Below are positions 32,876 through 42,972 of a DNA stretch of 64,000 nucleotides, one piece after another (position 1 is the first letter of the stretch; each line of letters opens with the position of its first letter). Where the stretch lies: positions 1,888,792 through 1,952,791 of the forward strand of contig CADCXA010000029.1 of NCBI GenBank assembly GCA_902806565.1. The letters are read 5' to 3'. A program made the translations under genes and the position numbers. Under the pieces are notes generated by a model. It was not told where the DNA came from. It did not search any database and saw only the letters and a list, made by a program, of their open reading frames with translations. Source of the DNA: Hypoxylon rubiginosum (taxonomy: Eukaryota; Ascomycota; Sordariomycetes; Xylariales; Hypoxylaceae).

Positions 32876-34486
32876 TCAGTCGGCCCGCTTCACGCAGAAA
32901 GGATTCGGGGTGAAGATGCCGTAGGGATCGGCGGCCTTTCTGATCTGCTGGAGCTTCTCGTACTTGGCCCGGTCCTCGAAATAGCAGTTCCAGACAGCGT
33001 CCAGGTTCCAATCGCCGTAGGAGCCCCACAGCACGCGACGGTCTTCCTTCGAGAAGACGCCTTCGGGCCCGATCGCCTCCTCGTCGTTGACCTTCTGCCA
33101 GTCCTCGGCGCGGGCCTCGGTCTCCTCGGAGTGGAAGCAGTCCATCGTGCAACCCAGGCTGGTGTCGCGCCAGCTGTACGACGTGCCGTTGCCGGCGTTG
33201 CGCGCGAACATGGAGTTGCGGCCCCCGAAGCACTGCAGCTGCGCCGACAGCCAGCACCGGTTGTGCTCGGGCCTCACGACGGCGTCGATGCGGCCCACGA
33301 CCCAGTCGGCCCATCTGTCCCTCGCCAGGGTGCGCGAGCTGGTCGTGTACGTGCGCTTGACGTACGGGTGCTCGAACTCGCGCACGTTTCGGAAGATCCA
33401 GTCCCGCGTCAGCTGCGACATGGGCTTCTGCTCGACGTCGCTGTCGCCGAGGATCCAGTCGGAGCCCTCCTTGATGCGGTCGAACCAGGACATGTCGCAC
33501 GCGTCGCCGCCCGCGAAGGGGACCCACTGCGCGTACACGATGATGGTGCGCGGCCACGCGACGAGCCCGTCCTTGCCGTACAGCTCCGGGTGCGCCCGCG
33601 CCATCCACTCGTCCAGCCCGGGCCACAGGTCCAGGAGGGGGAAGGCCGAGCTGAGGACGCTGATGCAGAGGTCGTAGTTGCGCGGGAAGTTGTCGTTGTC
33701 GGACATCTCCACCAGGATGTCGACCAGGCGCTTCAGCGTCTCGGTGTCGTAGAAATAGAGGGCCTTCATGCCCCTGGAGCCGTTGTAATCCTGGTCACGG
33801 TGCACTTGGATGGTAAAGTGGGTCAGGACGCCGAGGTTTCCGGGGCTGCCGCCGAGGAACGCCCAGAATAAGTCGGGGTCGGTGGCTTGGGTGATCTCCT
33901 TGAAGTTGCCGTCGGTGTCGATGATCTCGAGAGACAGCACGTGGTCTCCAAACAGTCCGAAACTACGGGCTAGTTGCCCATAACCTAGTATTCGCCGTTA
34001 GCAATGCCGCTCAGATACTGAATAGAAGTGCAGCTTACCGCCGGTTTGTACGTGTCCGCCAAGATGAACCTCGGTGCACTGTCCGTGAGGCACGAACAGC
34101 TTGCTCTCTGTAATCCAAGCGTTGAATTCACCTAGGCTCCAACTGACGCTCGTACGAGCGTAGGCCTTACCATCCTTCTCGAAGATGGCTCGGTCGTCCG
34201 GTCCCTTAAATGAGTCCTCAAGGTCTAACTGGATGTTAGGGGCGCTCGTGGAGGAAGCGCCGCTGTATTGGTGGCCACCGGTCTTGATGGCCACGGCAAT
34301 CTTCTTCTCCTTGGCATACTTGAGTGTCAATACGATATCTTCCTTGGTCTTGGGCTGGACGATTAGTCCCGGGTTGAGATCGCGCTCTTTCCCGTAGGTG
34401 GAGGTAGCATATTGGTACTTGATCTCGTCGTAGTCTTTCGTCCCTGGGACGTACTGGTTGCCGCTAATGCCTGTAATGGTCGCCAT
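32876..34486 (-). CDS. Berberine-bridge-type FAD-linked oxidase
   Basis: Two exons, 34486-34039 and 33984-32876, join across a 54-nt intron (GTAAGC...TACTAG) within a conserved GGY to give 518 aa. The PCMH FAD-binding domain occupies about residues 38-215. It has KTGGHQYSG with His72 and HGQCTEVHLGGH with Cys137, the two positions that form the bicovalent FAD bond in BBE-like oxidases. GGSPGNLGVLTHF closes the domain. The C-terminal BBE segment ends YEKLQQIRKAADPYGIFTPN, the usual FAD-contacting tail. Such enzymes oxidise alcohols, sugars or secondary metabolites with O2. There is no signal peptide, so unlike many relatives it appears intracellular. GC-rich codons fill exon 2. The substrate is unknown. 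Confidence 0.9.
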
Positions 34487-35491
34487 GGTTGCTATCGAAA
34501 CGTATTGCTTGACAACATCCTCAACAAAGATACAGAGGTCCCCATTCTTATAATCCTACACATTGCACTATACCTTGGGAAAATAAATTCGATGTGTGTT
34601 AAGGCTTACCATGCGTATGCCTCAGCTGTCAGCTTCGTCGGAGCGGACTTCCTCATATGCTGTGTAACTCCTGGCTTACCACCCTTTTTCACACCAGCTG
34701 ACATGCAGCAGATAGATACGATATACGCTACTATAGGCTACTACCTAGTGTCGCTTACACTATTTCAATACTAAACATTGCTTTTGACGGTAGTAAGCTG
34801 GAATGTTGTTGCCCAAAGACGCTATGCGCTGCTAGGTCGTTGGCTGCTGGACCGGGATTAAACGCGGAGTTGTATCGAATATTGCATCTTTGCTTGCAAC
34901 TACCAACAATACGTCAAATCAGACCACTCGTATACGCTCGTTAGCTCGATTTACGTATTGTATGCAGACGGTTGTAACCTTCGAGGCTCGGGACTTCAGC
35001 CAGGTAAGAGCTGATACGGTACCGCCGGGATGGTTACATACAGCCCCTATCCTAGTATTGTCACGTCAGCGGATATATCACATCTAGACCGACCTACCAA
35101 TACAGTGTGGCTTGGGATGGGCCCTCCCCTCCGCATCGCCCAGGATTATCACTTGAGCCGTTGTGCGGGATGGTTGGTGGCTCTGTATTTCGCCCAATAG
35201 ATTGATATAACCTCAGCCTCTCAGCAGCTGTGTACCCTAGGTCCAACCACAGTACTAGGGCCATATGACGGACTCGAGGGTTCCAAAGATATTAGAGGTC
35301 ATCTAAAATCTAGCCACAATGATATCCTGAGCATTAAGAAACGTCACGATACATTAAATACGTAAGAGACATGCAGGTAACCGGACTTCGGGCTAACGCC
35401 ACAAAAGGCATATGTAGCGACCCGCACTAAGCTGCCTAGAGAGAGTTGTGAGGGAGGTAGTAGTTATCACATTTCTTTCTATCATGTGGCT
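34487..35491. other. 1-kb intergenic stretch
   Basis: Promoter of the leftward FAD oxidase plus unassigned DNA. Only short, domain-free frames (about 120 codons or fewer) are present. Confidence 0.45.
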
Positions 35492-35974
35492 CTACCAGGT
35501 GAAGATATGATCCTCGCCAGAAGGGGGCTGGCTAGCTATCTTCTGGAATACTTCCCTAAATAAGTTATTCCAGACAATCCCTCCTGCAGCACTCGGAGAT
35601 TGATTTTCTTGACTCCTCCTCCTTTTGACGGCGTAGCTGTCTTCCAAAGTAGGCTTCCGTTTTCTCCCCAAGGATTCGGACATCTCCCTGGTTGATGGCG
35701 CTTCGCAGCCCATCATCACATTAGAACTCCAAGGGAACACATAACAACCAATCCCACCGGAAAAGTTCTCCCATGGGATGTCCTCCTCTAACCTCCGTCT
35801 GTTGCTGTTATTCTTTTGCTTTACGATAGGGTTGAATCCAGGAATGTTTTCATCGAGCCTGCCGAAGTCTTCGGATTCGCAAGACGCCTCATCCAAATCA
35901 AAGTATTGCGAAACGAGCTCCTCATCGTCAGGTAGGCCATCGTTTGTCTGTGCCATGATCGGAACGGTTTGCAT
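35492..35974 (-). CDS. Hypothetical small basic/acidic protein
   Basis: ATG-initiated ORF of 160 aa with no recognised family. The N-terminal third is acidic (LPDDEELVSQYFDLDEASCESED). The centre is polar, and a bipartite basic cluster GRKRKPT...VKRRR lies near residues 104-120, resembling a nuclear localisation signal. Tryptophan-containing IVWNNLFREVF near the C terminus could be a short helix. Composition looks coding rather than random, but there is no neighbour or motif to give a function, and an additional exon cannot be excluded. Confidence 0.42.
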   Translation of the reverse strand: MQTVPIMAQTNDGLPDDEELVSQYFDLDEASCESEDFGRLDENIPGFNPIVKQKNNSNRRRLEEDIPWENFSGGIGCYVFPWSSNVMMGCEAPSTREMSESLGRKRKPTLEDSYAVKRRRSQENQSPSAAGGIVWNNLFREVFQKIASQPPSGEDHIFTW

Positions 35975-36890
35975 ACTTCTGGAGGACTGGGAGAAAAGCT
36001 AAAAATAATCAAGCACAGACTAACCAAGAACGAGACTGCTACCGGAGGAGCCTCGACACTTACCAATTTCTTAGGAGTTATAGAATTGAGGATGTGTATC
36101 GGTCTAAGCTTGAAATCATCTTATATTTCAAGCTTTAACACAACAATGGAAGTATTTTATTCTTGTGTTGTACGTTTGTCACAAACAAGGGCATTGAGAT
36201 GGACAGACTATTGTTGTGATACTGACAAAGGACTCATCTCTTCTATAGTTCATAAATACCCTCGCATTACATATTATCTAGGTACCAGTTTCATTATATT
36301 CATTATGCAAAGAACAAAGGCATAGAAAATCCTTGTATTCTTCACATCCCGCTGCTTTCTCCTCTTTGAGACTCATTCAAGGGCTGTGATATCAGGAAAT
36401 AGGTACATTGCCTGATGTACAAACTACTGTGTAAGTGAGTACCTACACTGGTTAGCAGCTAAGAAATTTATTTGCTGTATGACTGTCGTATGTCTAAGGC
36501 ACAGCGGTATCTTAGCGTACTAAATTGTCTATAATGTACCAAGACATGGTCTTATAATTGGTATACACGTAAGCTGCTTTTAAGAAGTTGACTTTAGCCA
36601 CAGTGGTTAGAATATAACTGGTAACTGCTTTGTATGCCTAGAGTCCTACCTAATCTACCCAATACTGTAAATTACACATTGATCATGATGAGCTTTAACA
36701 CCGTGGTACCGTTTGCCTCATCAAGTGCTTACAGCAATATAACCATTTGAATACAGCTGGATAGGTAAGTTTCATACGCTACGCTATATTCATTCATAGA
36801 ATATTGTCGTACCACCAGCTATCTAGGTACATACTTGGACCTTTTCCTAGCTCTCACCGCCCTCCAATTTTCGTCACTGATACGTAGCAA
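35975..36890. other. AT-rich intergenic stretch
   Basis: No gene is seen. It lies upstream of the small hypothetical gene and at the 3' end of the DUF8021 gene. Confidence 0.45.
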
Positions 36891-37718
36891 TTATCCTCCC
36901 ATAACAGTGATCGTGTGGACAAAGCGGAGTTTCCCCTTTTCTACTCGGAATTCGTGGCTATCTGGGACAGTCGCAAAATCGATGAAAATGTCCACGGCAC
37001 CGATAGTTTCGTCGATAACGTAGCGGCGATTGACCAGTGCGACACCTGTGGATAAGAGTCAGTACTACGCTAGACATGTCTCACGCCCGAACGAATCGGA
37101 CTTACCATTGGGAACCCCGACGTCGCATCTGTCGGTAGCCGAGCCCGATCCGGTGTACGCGCCGCCTTCGAGACGCGCGCAGGGCGAGCCCCACGGGACC
37201 TGGACCGACTTGTCGTTGAAGAGGTCGGCGTAGGCGTCGGCGGCGGCCTGGATGACCTCCCGGGAGTCGCGCTGGTCCTCCGGGATGGGGTCCCAGTTCT
37301 CCCGGGAGGCCCAGTAGTAGGTGCCGGTGGCGTTGAAGAGCCAGTCGCCCTGGTCCGTGACGAGGGAGCTGATGTTGGCGATCTTGCCGTCGGCGAGGCG
37401 CATCTGCGTGCCGATGACGTACGGGTGGGCCTTGTCCGTCACGATGATCTCGGTGTACGTCGCGCACGCGGTGGTGTCGAGGAGGCTGCGGTTGAAGTCG
37501 ATATTGAGCGGGTGCGACAGGATGCCGGTCGCGATATTCGCGGTCTTGAACGCTTCCAGGTAGGCGACAGTGTCGGCTAGAGGAGCTATGGCGTCCGGTG
37601 TTCCGGCCGTCTGCGCCGCAAGAAGGCTGTCGGTAGCGGCAGTGAGCTCCTCACGGGTGCATTGCGCTGCCGCTTGAGCGGCGAGGAGCCCTAATGCTGA
37701 TAAAGCGAGTCTGAACAT
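36891..37718 (-). CDS. Secreted DUF8021 protein
   Basis: Two exons, 37718-37106 and 37045-36891, joined across a 60-nt intron within a conserved PNG, give 255 aa. The first 19 residues (MFRLALSALGLLAAQAAAQ) form a clear signal peptide with an AxA cleavage site. The mature protein has four Cys that could form disulphides and N-glycosylation sites (NRS, NIS, NAT). It ends in the DUF8021-type block VNRRYVIDETIGAVDIFIDFA. The family is common in ascomycetes, is SnoaL/NTF2-like in its repeat of YVIDEExG-type motifs, and has no established function. The start was placed at the signal-peptide ATG; the frame stays open further upstream but that part has no secretion signal. Confidence 0.85.
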
Positions 37719-39163
37719 CTTGAATCTCGTTCGCAACAAGATATGGGGCCGGATAGGAAGAATGGAGAACTCGAGAAGACGGTGCTCCCCTGGCCGAGAG
37801 GGAGTCGAGCCATGGCTCCTAAATACGAATTCGATGATGATGTCAAAACCGGCAAAGGTGATGATGTTGTTGCACTCGAGGAGAATAGCCATATGAATTT
37901 CGTGTGGGGTCAGTTCGGCAATTCCAACAGCCTGGAAGATCACCATCCGTACATCAAGTCTAGAAATGGTCTTATAGGCAACTAATGATAGACCCTTGCC
38001 ATATTCGTCAATTCGATTGCGAATGAACCTAATGCGGGCGATTAACCGACAAGTTCGTCGTGTTTTCGGTAGTCCATAATTGAACATAGGAGGCTGGAAA
38101 TAGGGGCTGCCAGTATGCAAGGTGCATGCAACCATATCTACGATGGATGTATATCATTTTCGTCTTCACAATATAGGGGATGTCTACTCACACATTGATA
38201 GATTTGTAAGTCGAATGTTAAGATGTTTATTAAATTGAATATCTGTGTATATCCGAATACCTACCTCCTGATGAATGTCGCCTAGAAGAAACAGTTGGAG
38301 TCCCACGCTTTCGATTAAATGTACTGGCATCGAATAGGTGAACCAATTTTCAAATTTTGGCAAAGCATTTCTTGCAGCTGATATATATATATATATGAAT
38401 ATGAATCCTAGAGGATGAAGTCGGCTCTCACTAATTCACCTCGATGGGTGTTGCGACTATTCCGACTTTACACGGTGTTGAGAACCTAAAGCAGATGTCA
38501 TTCATGGCACCATGTGAATATTACGAGAATGTCGGAGAAAGTAAGGATCAGATCATTCTACCCCCTCATTTCTCTCGTTGAGACACAGCGACTCAAAGCT
38601 TCACAACTCTTACTTGCTGGCTGGCTGATGCTAAGACATAGATTTCGGGTCATTGGAAAGAGTAAATGTCATGGTAGAAGATGGCTCATTCTATTGGCAT
38701 TTTGATTTCGATTTATGAAACTTGTGTTCCCGATTTCCCCTGAATAGAGCACGGGCGAACGGCGGAGCCAGTCGATCTTTTAGCGCACGGAGGCTTAACA
38801 AACACCCCTAGCTGCCCCGTAAGTACGTCACGCGTAGGTGATCAGCTTGTTATTAGCGTGTAAGCGCGTCAGAGGGCACGAACAAGACTCACTCATCTCA
38901 TCTCCAAAATATCGCGCGTAACGGTGTACCAGAAAAGAGAAGATACAATGAAAATAAAAGCCGGTCTGGTAGGGAAAGCTGAGTGAAGGAAGTAACGAGT
39001 TTTATTTACACCTACTAATGATACCTGGCAGAAACGCAGGCCTCTTGAAGATGCCAGCAGTCGGGCCAACTAGTCGTCCGCAGGGGCCGTTAGTCAGAGC
39101 GACGAACCTCAGAAGCGAGCGAGCGACCCAACAAAGCATACATTCGAGGAGTTTGTTGAAATA
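37719..39163. other. 1.4-kb intergenic stretch
   Basis: Divergent promoters of the DUF8021 gene (-) and the DUF7726 gene (+). A short (AT)8 run lies at 38381-38396. No gene is seen. Confidence 0.5.
38381..38396. repeat. (AT)8 microsatellite
   Basis: Eight AT dinucleotides in the intergenic region upstream of the DUF8021 gene. Confidence 0.9.
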
Positions 39164-40271
39164 ATGGGATTGACGGGCGCAGCCAAGAAAAAGGCTCTCG
39201 ACTACGCTAAAGCGAAGGAGAATGAGCTGCAGGCTTTGGCGGCGCGTTCTGCTGGCGAGTCTAGTGGTGCTCGACAAGCGAATGCGAATAACAGCACCAC
39301 AAGCACTGTACCGGATAGCAAGAAACGCAAGGCGGAGATGTCTCGACGACGAAATCGCGGCATACAAGCGCAATTTGGATGATGTCGTCGGCCACGGCAA
39401 TTTCAACAACGAACTGCTGCCCAGCTGCCAAGTCGTGCGTAATCGTATCAACAAGCTGCTCGACGCTGGCATCATGAACAAGACGGAGTTTTCCGAAGCC
39501 ATTGGTTGCCGTGACACGAACACCCTCAGTGACTTCCTTAAGCAGAAGGGGACTGATGGCGGCCGTAATAGCCCCGTATGGGTAAATGCTTGGGTTTGGT
39601 TTAGACAGCGGGAGGTCGCAAATTTGAAGATGCCCGACGTGAAGAAGAGACGAAGTCAGGAAGACGGAATGGCCGGATCTGCTGTTCGAGGTTCGGCGTC
39701 AAAAACTACCTCGTCGCTCCCGGACATTACCGATATCTACCTAGAAGGGGAAGAGGACGACGACGTCAGTGTGTATGACACATGCGACGAAATCCGTAGG
39801 AAGATCAATGCGCATCTTAGGACCCCCGGCGTAACCCAGGCTCAGTTCTGCCGCGACCTCTACGCGCAGCTGCACGTTCCCAAGGTCAAGAGTATCCAGT
39901 CGAAACAGCTGGCCGACTTCCGCCGTCAGAAGGGCCCGCGGACGGGCGCCAAGAGCACCGTCTTCTACGCGGCGTACGTGTACTTCGAGAAGCTGCGCAT
40001 CGCGCAGGGCAAGCGGAAGACTAAGCACCGGGAGGACATGGAGGATATCTGGGAGTCGAATGGCGGGTTTGATCGAGAGACGGACCACAGAACCCAGTAC
40101 GGGCCCCCCTCCTCTCCCCGAATCGCAGGCTTGATGGTTACTGATGAGCTTCTAGGTATATCGGAAGGGCAGAGACGAATCTCTATGTCGATCGCTACGG
40201 CTGTTTTACTTCTATGTAAAGTATCTACTGTCCATGGCATCTTGTTGGGTAAGGGTTTAGTGACGGTGTAG
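39164..40271 (+). CDS. DUF7726-domain protein, frame jump near the N terminus
   Basis: Two DUF7726-type repeats lie in one frame. The first contains CQVVRNRINKLLDAGIMNKT then WVWFRQREVANLKMPDVKKR. The second contains YDTCDEIRRKINAHLRTPG then STVFYAAYVYFEKLRIAQGK and an EEDDD linker precedes it. Each repeat looks like a small helical, homeodomain-like fold. The natural N terminus (MGLTGAAKKKALDYAKAKEN...SKKRKAEM) is in a different frame, and the two meet at about 39335-39345, where one base too many (or two too few) breaks the expected KRKAE-x-DDEIAAYKRN. No intron with usable signals bridges this. So either a sequencing indel or a real frameshift is present. Family members are fungal, often nuclear, and of unknown role. 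The C-terminal 60 residues after RETDHRTQYG are also unlike the family. Confidence 0.7.
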
Positions 40272-40570
40272 GAGATCTTGAGTGAGTTATAACCAAAAGT
40301 TGGCATTTATTATCTACCTAGGTATCTTTCTGAGATTGAGTGTCGTGCAAGAGTAATAAAAAGTGAACTATAACCCGAAAGACTGTCCAAGCCCCCCAAC
40401 AGCTACATCATCTTTTCGCACCCACTTGCTCTTCCTACGTGTGTGCACCAGAGACCGTTCTTGTTCCGGATGTTATCAAATATGCTAGGCCAATCCCGCC
40501 GTCTATCCACGTACCCACGTCTAGTCAAATTCCCGGCCTGTACGTGTCTACCCAACCGATTTACTTACCT

Positions 40571-42283
40571 TTAATGCAGTCTTCGATAGTATTGAAACCC
40601 TACGGCGGCGAGGGCTGCTAAAACTACCGTTCCGGTGTAGATTGACAAGCTGGGGCGACTCGATACCGAACGCTTTGCTGAGCCCTCTAACTCCATACCC
40701 TCAGGAATTGGGTGGTGTAAGTAAGATACCTGGAGTGTCTCCGGCAGTCCTTTCTCCTCTAGCCATTCTAGAACCGGGGCTCGGGAGACGATCGGCGCGG
40801 TGATATACTGCATGCTATAGTATGCCAAGTTGGTCCAAGGAGCGATGTACTTGGCCATGAGTTTGTTCATCGGACTGAGCCACGTTGTCATTCGGGCGCG
40901 CCGCCTGGACATGCCGTCGACTTTTGGTTCGAGCTTCTTCCGCTCCGATTGGTAGTCAGTGAATACCGCCTCCAGGGCTTCTGTGGTAGGCGACGGCTCG
41001 GTTCGAAGTAGGCGACGGAGCTTGTTCGCGAGCACTGTAACGTCGGAAACACCGCTGTTATATCCCAGGCCCGCATGAGGCTCCAGTTTGCGGACGGCGT
41101 CCCCAACGAGTACGATTCGGTTCCACTGCGACGGGAGTCAGTGGTGACCCCTTCAGGCAAGATATTTGAGGCTTGAAACACGTCTCGGGAGTAAATCCTA
41201 TTATGGAATCTTTACTCCCGAAACTGCCTGAAAACGGGAGAAAGGAGATTCTTGAGGTTACGTACTGTCCACTTATCCACATGGCCTTCCTCCAGGCTGA
41301 CCAATCCCAGACTGCCAACATGCGAAGCGAAGGCATCACGTACTGTCAGGCTAGGAGCCACATATAGATGTCCCCATTTCTCTAAGATCTTCTCCTTATC
41401 TTGGTTGGTGTATCGGATGCGCTCCGATGTCGGCTTGTCAACAGCTTCATAGATGCCAACCCACGCTTGTGATTTTCCAGTGATGAGTTGCGTAGATACA
41501 CGCTCCAACGCGCCTTCGAAGTTGACGCCGATTTCCTGCCCCGGGGGAACAGGTATGTTTCCAAAGAGCATGCGGAACGTTGTGAGATAAGGACTCTTCG
41601 ACGGCTGTGACCTGTCAGGGGGCGGTTTGCCCTCTGCCAGTGCTTGCATGCATTGCCGGACCCTAGAGCGGACTCCGTCCGCACCCATGATAATAGATCC
41701 CTCTTCCACAGTGCCGTCAGCGCATTCGACACTCACACCATCATCTAGTACGTTCACATTGACAACGTGTTTCTTCAGTTTGATGCGCTCTTTCGCGCTG
41801 TCGGGTAGAGTCTGGTAAAGAGCCTTTATGAAATGCGGACGATGGACAATCCGTACTCCATATCCGTGGCTAGATTCGTTCCGCGTTAGCGCTCTGCATA
41901 GTATAGAGGAGCACTTGAACCTACTTCTGGGTAAGTATAACGTCGGGGTCTATCTGTGCAAAGATGGCCCCGGACTCGGCGGACATGCTGACCCCACGGT
42001 TCACGACGTTGAGGTTCGGCTGCATCGCGTCCAACAGCCCCAGCTGGTCCAAAATACGGAATGTCGGCTGCCTATATGTAAGTAAACTAAAAAGAAGAAA
42101 GCCGACAGGAAAATAACGAACTGGCCAAATGTTGAGAAGCGTGCCAACCTCCGGCAGCAGGTTCTCATGCCGTTCCAAGATGACGAAGTCGATGTTTGCC
42201 TTTGAAAAGATGTGTGCGGCAGTTAATGCGACGAGGCCGCCGCCTACAATGACGACCCGGAATGGTTTCTGTGCGGCCGGCAT
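40571..42283 (-). CDS. FAD-dependent monooxygenase with C-terminal membrane anchor
   Basis: Four exons (42283-42122, 42067-41925, 41869-41266, 41125-40571) give 487 aa, all in phase. The N-terminal Rossmann motif is VVIVGGGLVAL (residues 10-20), where the third Gly of GxGxxG is Ala. An acidic Glu follows (FVILERHENLLPE). The second FAD motif RIVLVGDAVRKLEPHAGLG spans the exon 3/4 region, right after HVDKWTW. A hydrophobic helix, IYTGTVVLAALAAVGFQYY, ends the protein with basic RRLH, which fits a tail anchor in the ER membrane. The overall plan is that of PaxM-like/salicylate-hydroxylase-type group A monooxygenases, often in meroterpenoid or indole-diterpene pathways, but no such backbone gene is nearby. 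The third intron is unusually long (140 nt) and contains a hairpin. The start is the MPAAQ methionine. Confidence 0.86.
41185..41221. repeat. Perfect inverted repeat inside an intron
   Basis: Arms of 11 bp (41185-41195 and 41211-41221, tcgggagtaaa and its complement) flank a 15-nt loop. The repeat lies entirely in the third intron of the FAD monooxygenase gene. Three further base pairs (tcc/gga) can form inside the loop. Confidence 0.85.
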
Positions 42284-42972
42284 CGTGAAAAAGCCGTGTA
42301 ACGTCTTATGTCGGGAGCTTACTAATTGGTCCAAATTCCGCAGCCACAGGCAAAATGTGTGGTAGATAGGGGTAGAACTTGAAGTGGTATTCCCGAAAAT
42401 TATTTTATGAGAACAGGCACCACTATTAACAGTGTCGGGAAATTGGTAAAAGTCCGTCTTACGAATATCACAGCTACCTAACTACTAACTGCTAGGTAAA
42501 AGCTGGGCATTGTCGTGCGATATGGAATAGCTCGCGGACCCCAGTCATGGAATCTGACAGGACAGCGTGACTTGTCTTTTTATATTCTAGCGACAGCGTC
42601 AGTACCACGCGGAGAAATGATCAATCTCTCTAATCCCATTTATCATTCCCTTTTTCTTCCCTTTTCCTCTCCCTTGCAGTTCCTCCGCGGCTGAGAGTAC
42701 TAACTATCGACGATGTAACGCGCAACGACCCTTAATTCTAAAAATAAGTACCAACCAAATACACGTAGGTAGTTATGAGTCGCATCTTGGGTATGTGCTA
42801 TTCGTATACAACGTAGTATTATAACTCTAGGTGCTAACTACATAAGGCGTCACACGATCCTCTCATACCAGCTAAAATCGCTGTTATACCCAGGTAGTAC
42901 GTGAGCTCTCAATCATCTCTGCCGTCCTGCCGTCCTGCCGTCTCCTACCGGCCCGGCGGTCGGCGCCGTCAA
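42284..42972. other. Intergenic spacer between FMO and PLP-rhodanese gene
   Basis: Promoter of the monooxygenase gene and 3' UTR of the next gene. It is T/C-rich around 42640-42680. No gene is seen. Confidence 0.5.

Noticed and set aside
41058..41339. 93-codon minus-strand frame in the FMO region as a separate exon
   Set aside because: Splicing 41266 to 41125 gives HVDKWTWNRIVLVGDA, the expected family sequence; including this segment adds stops.
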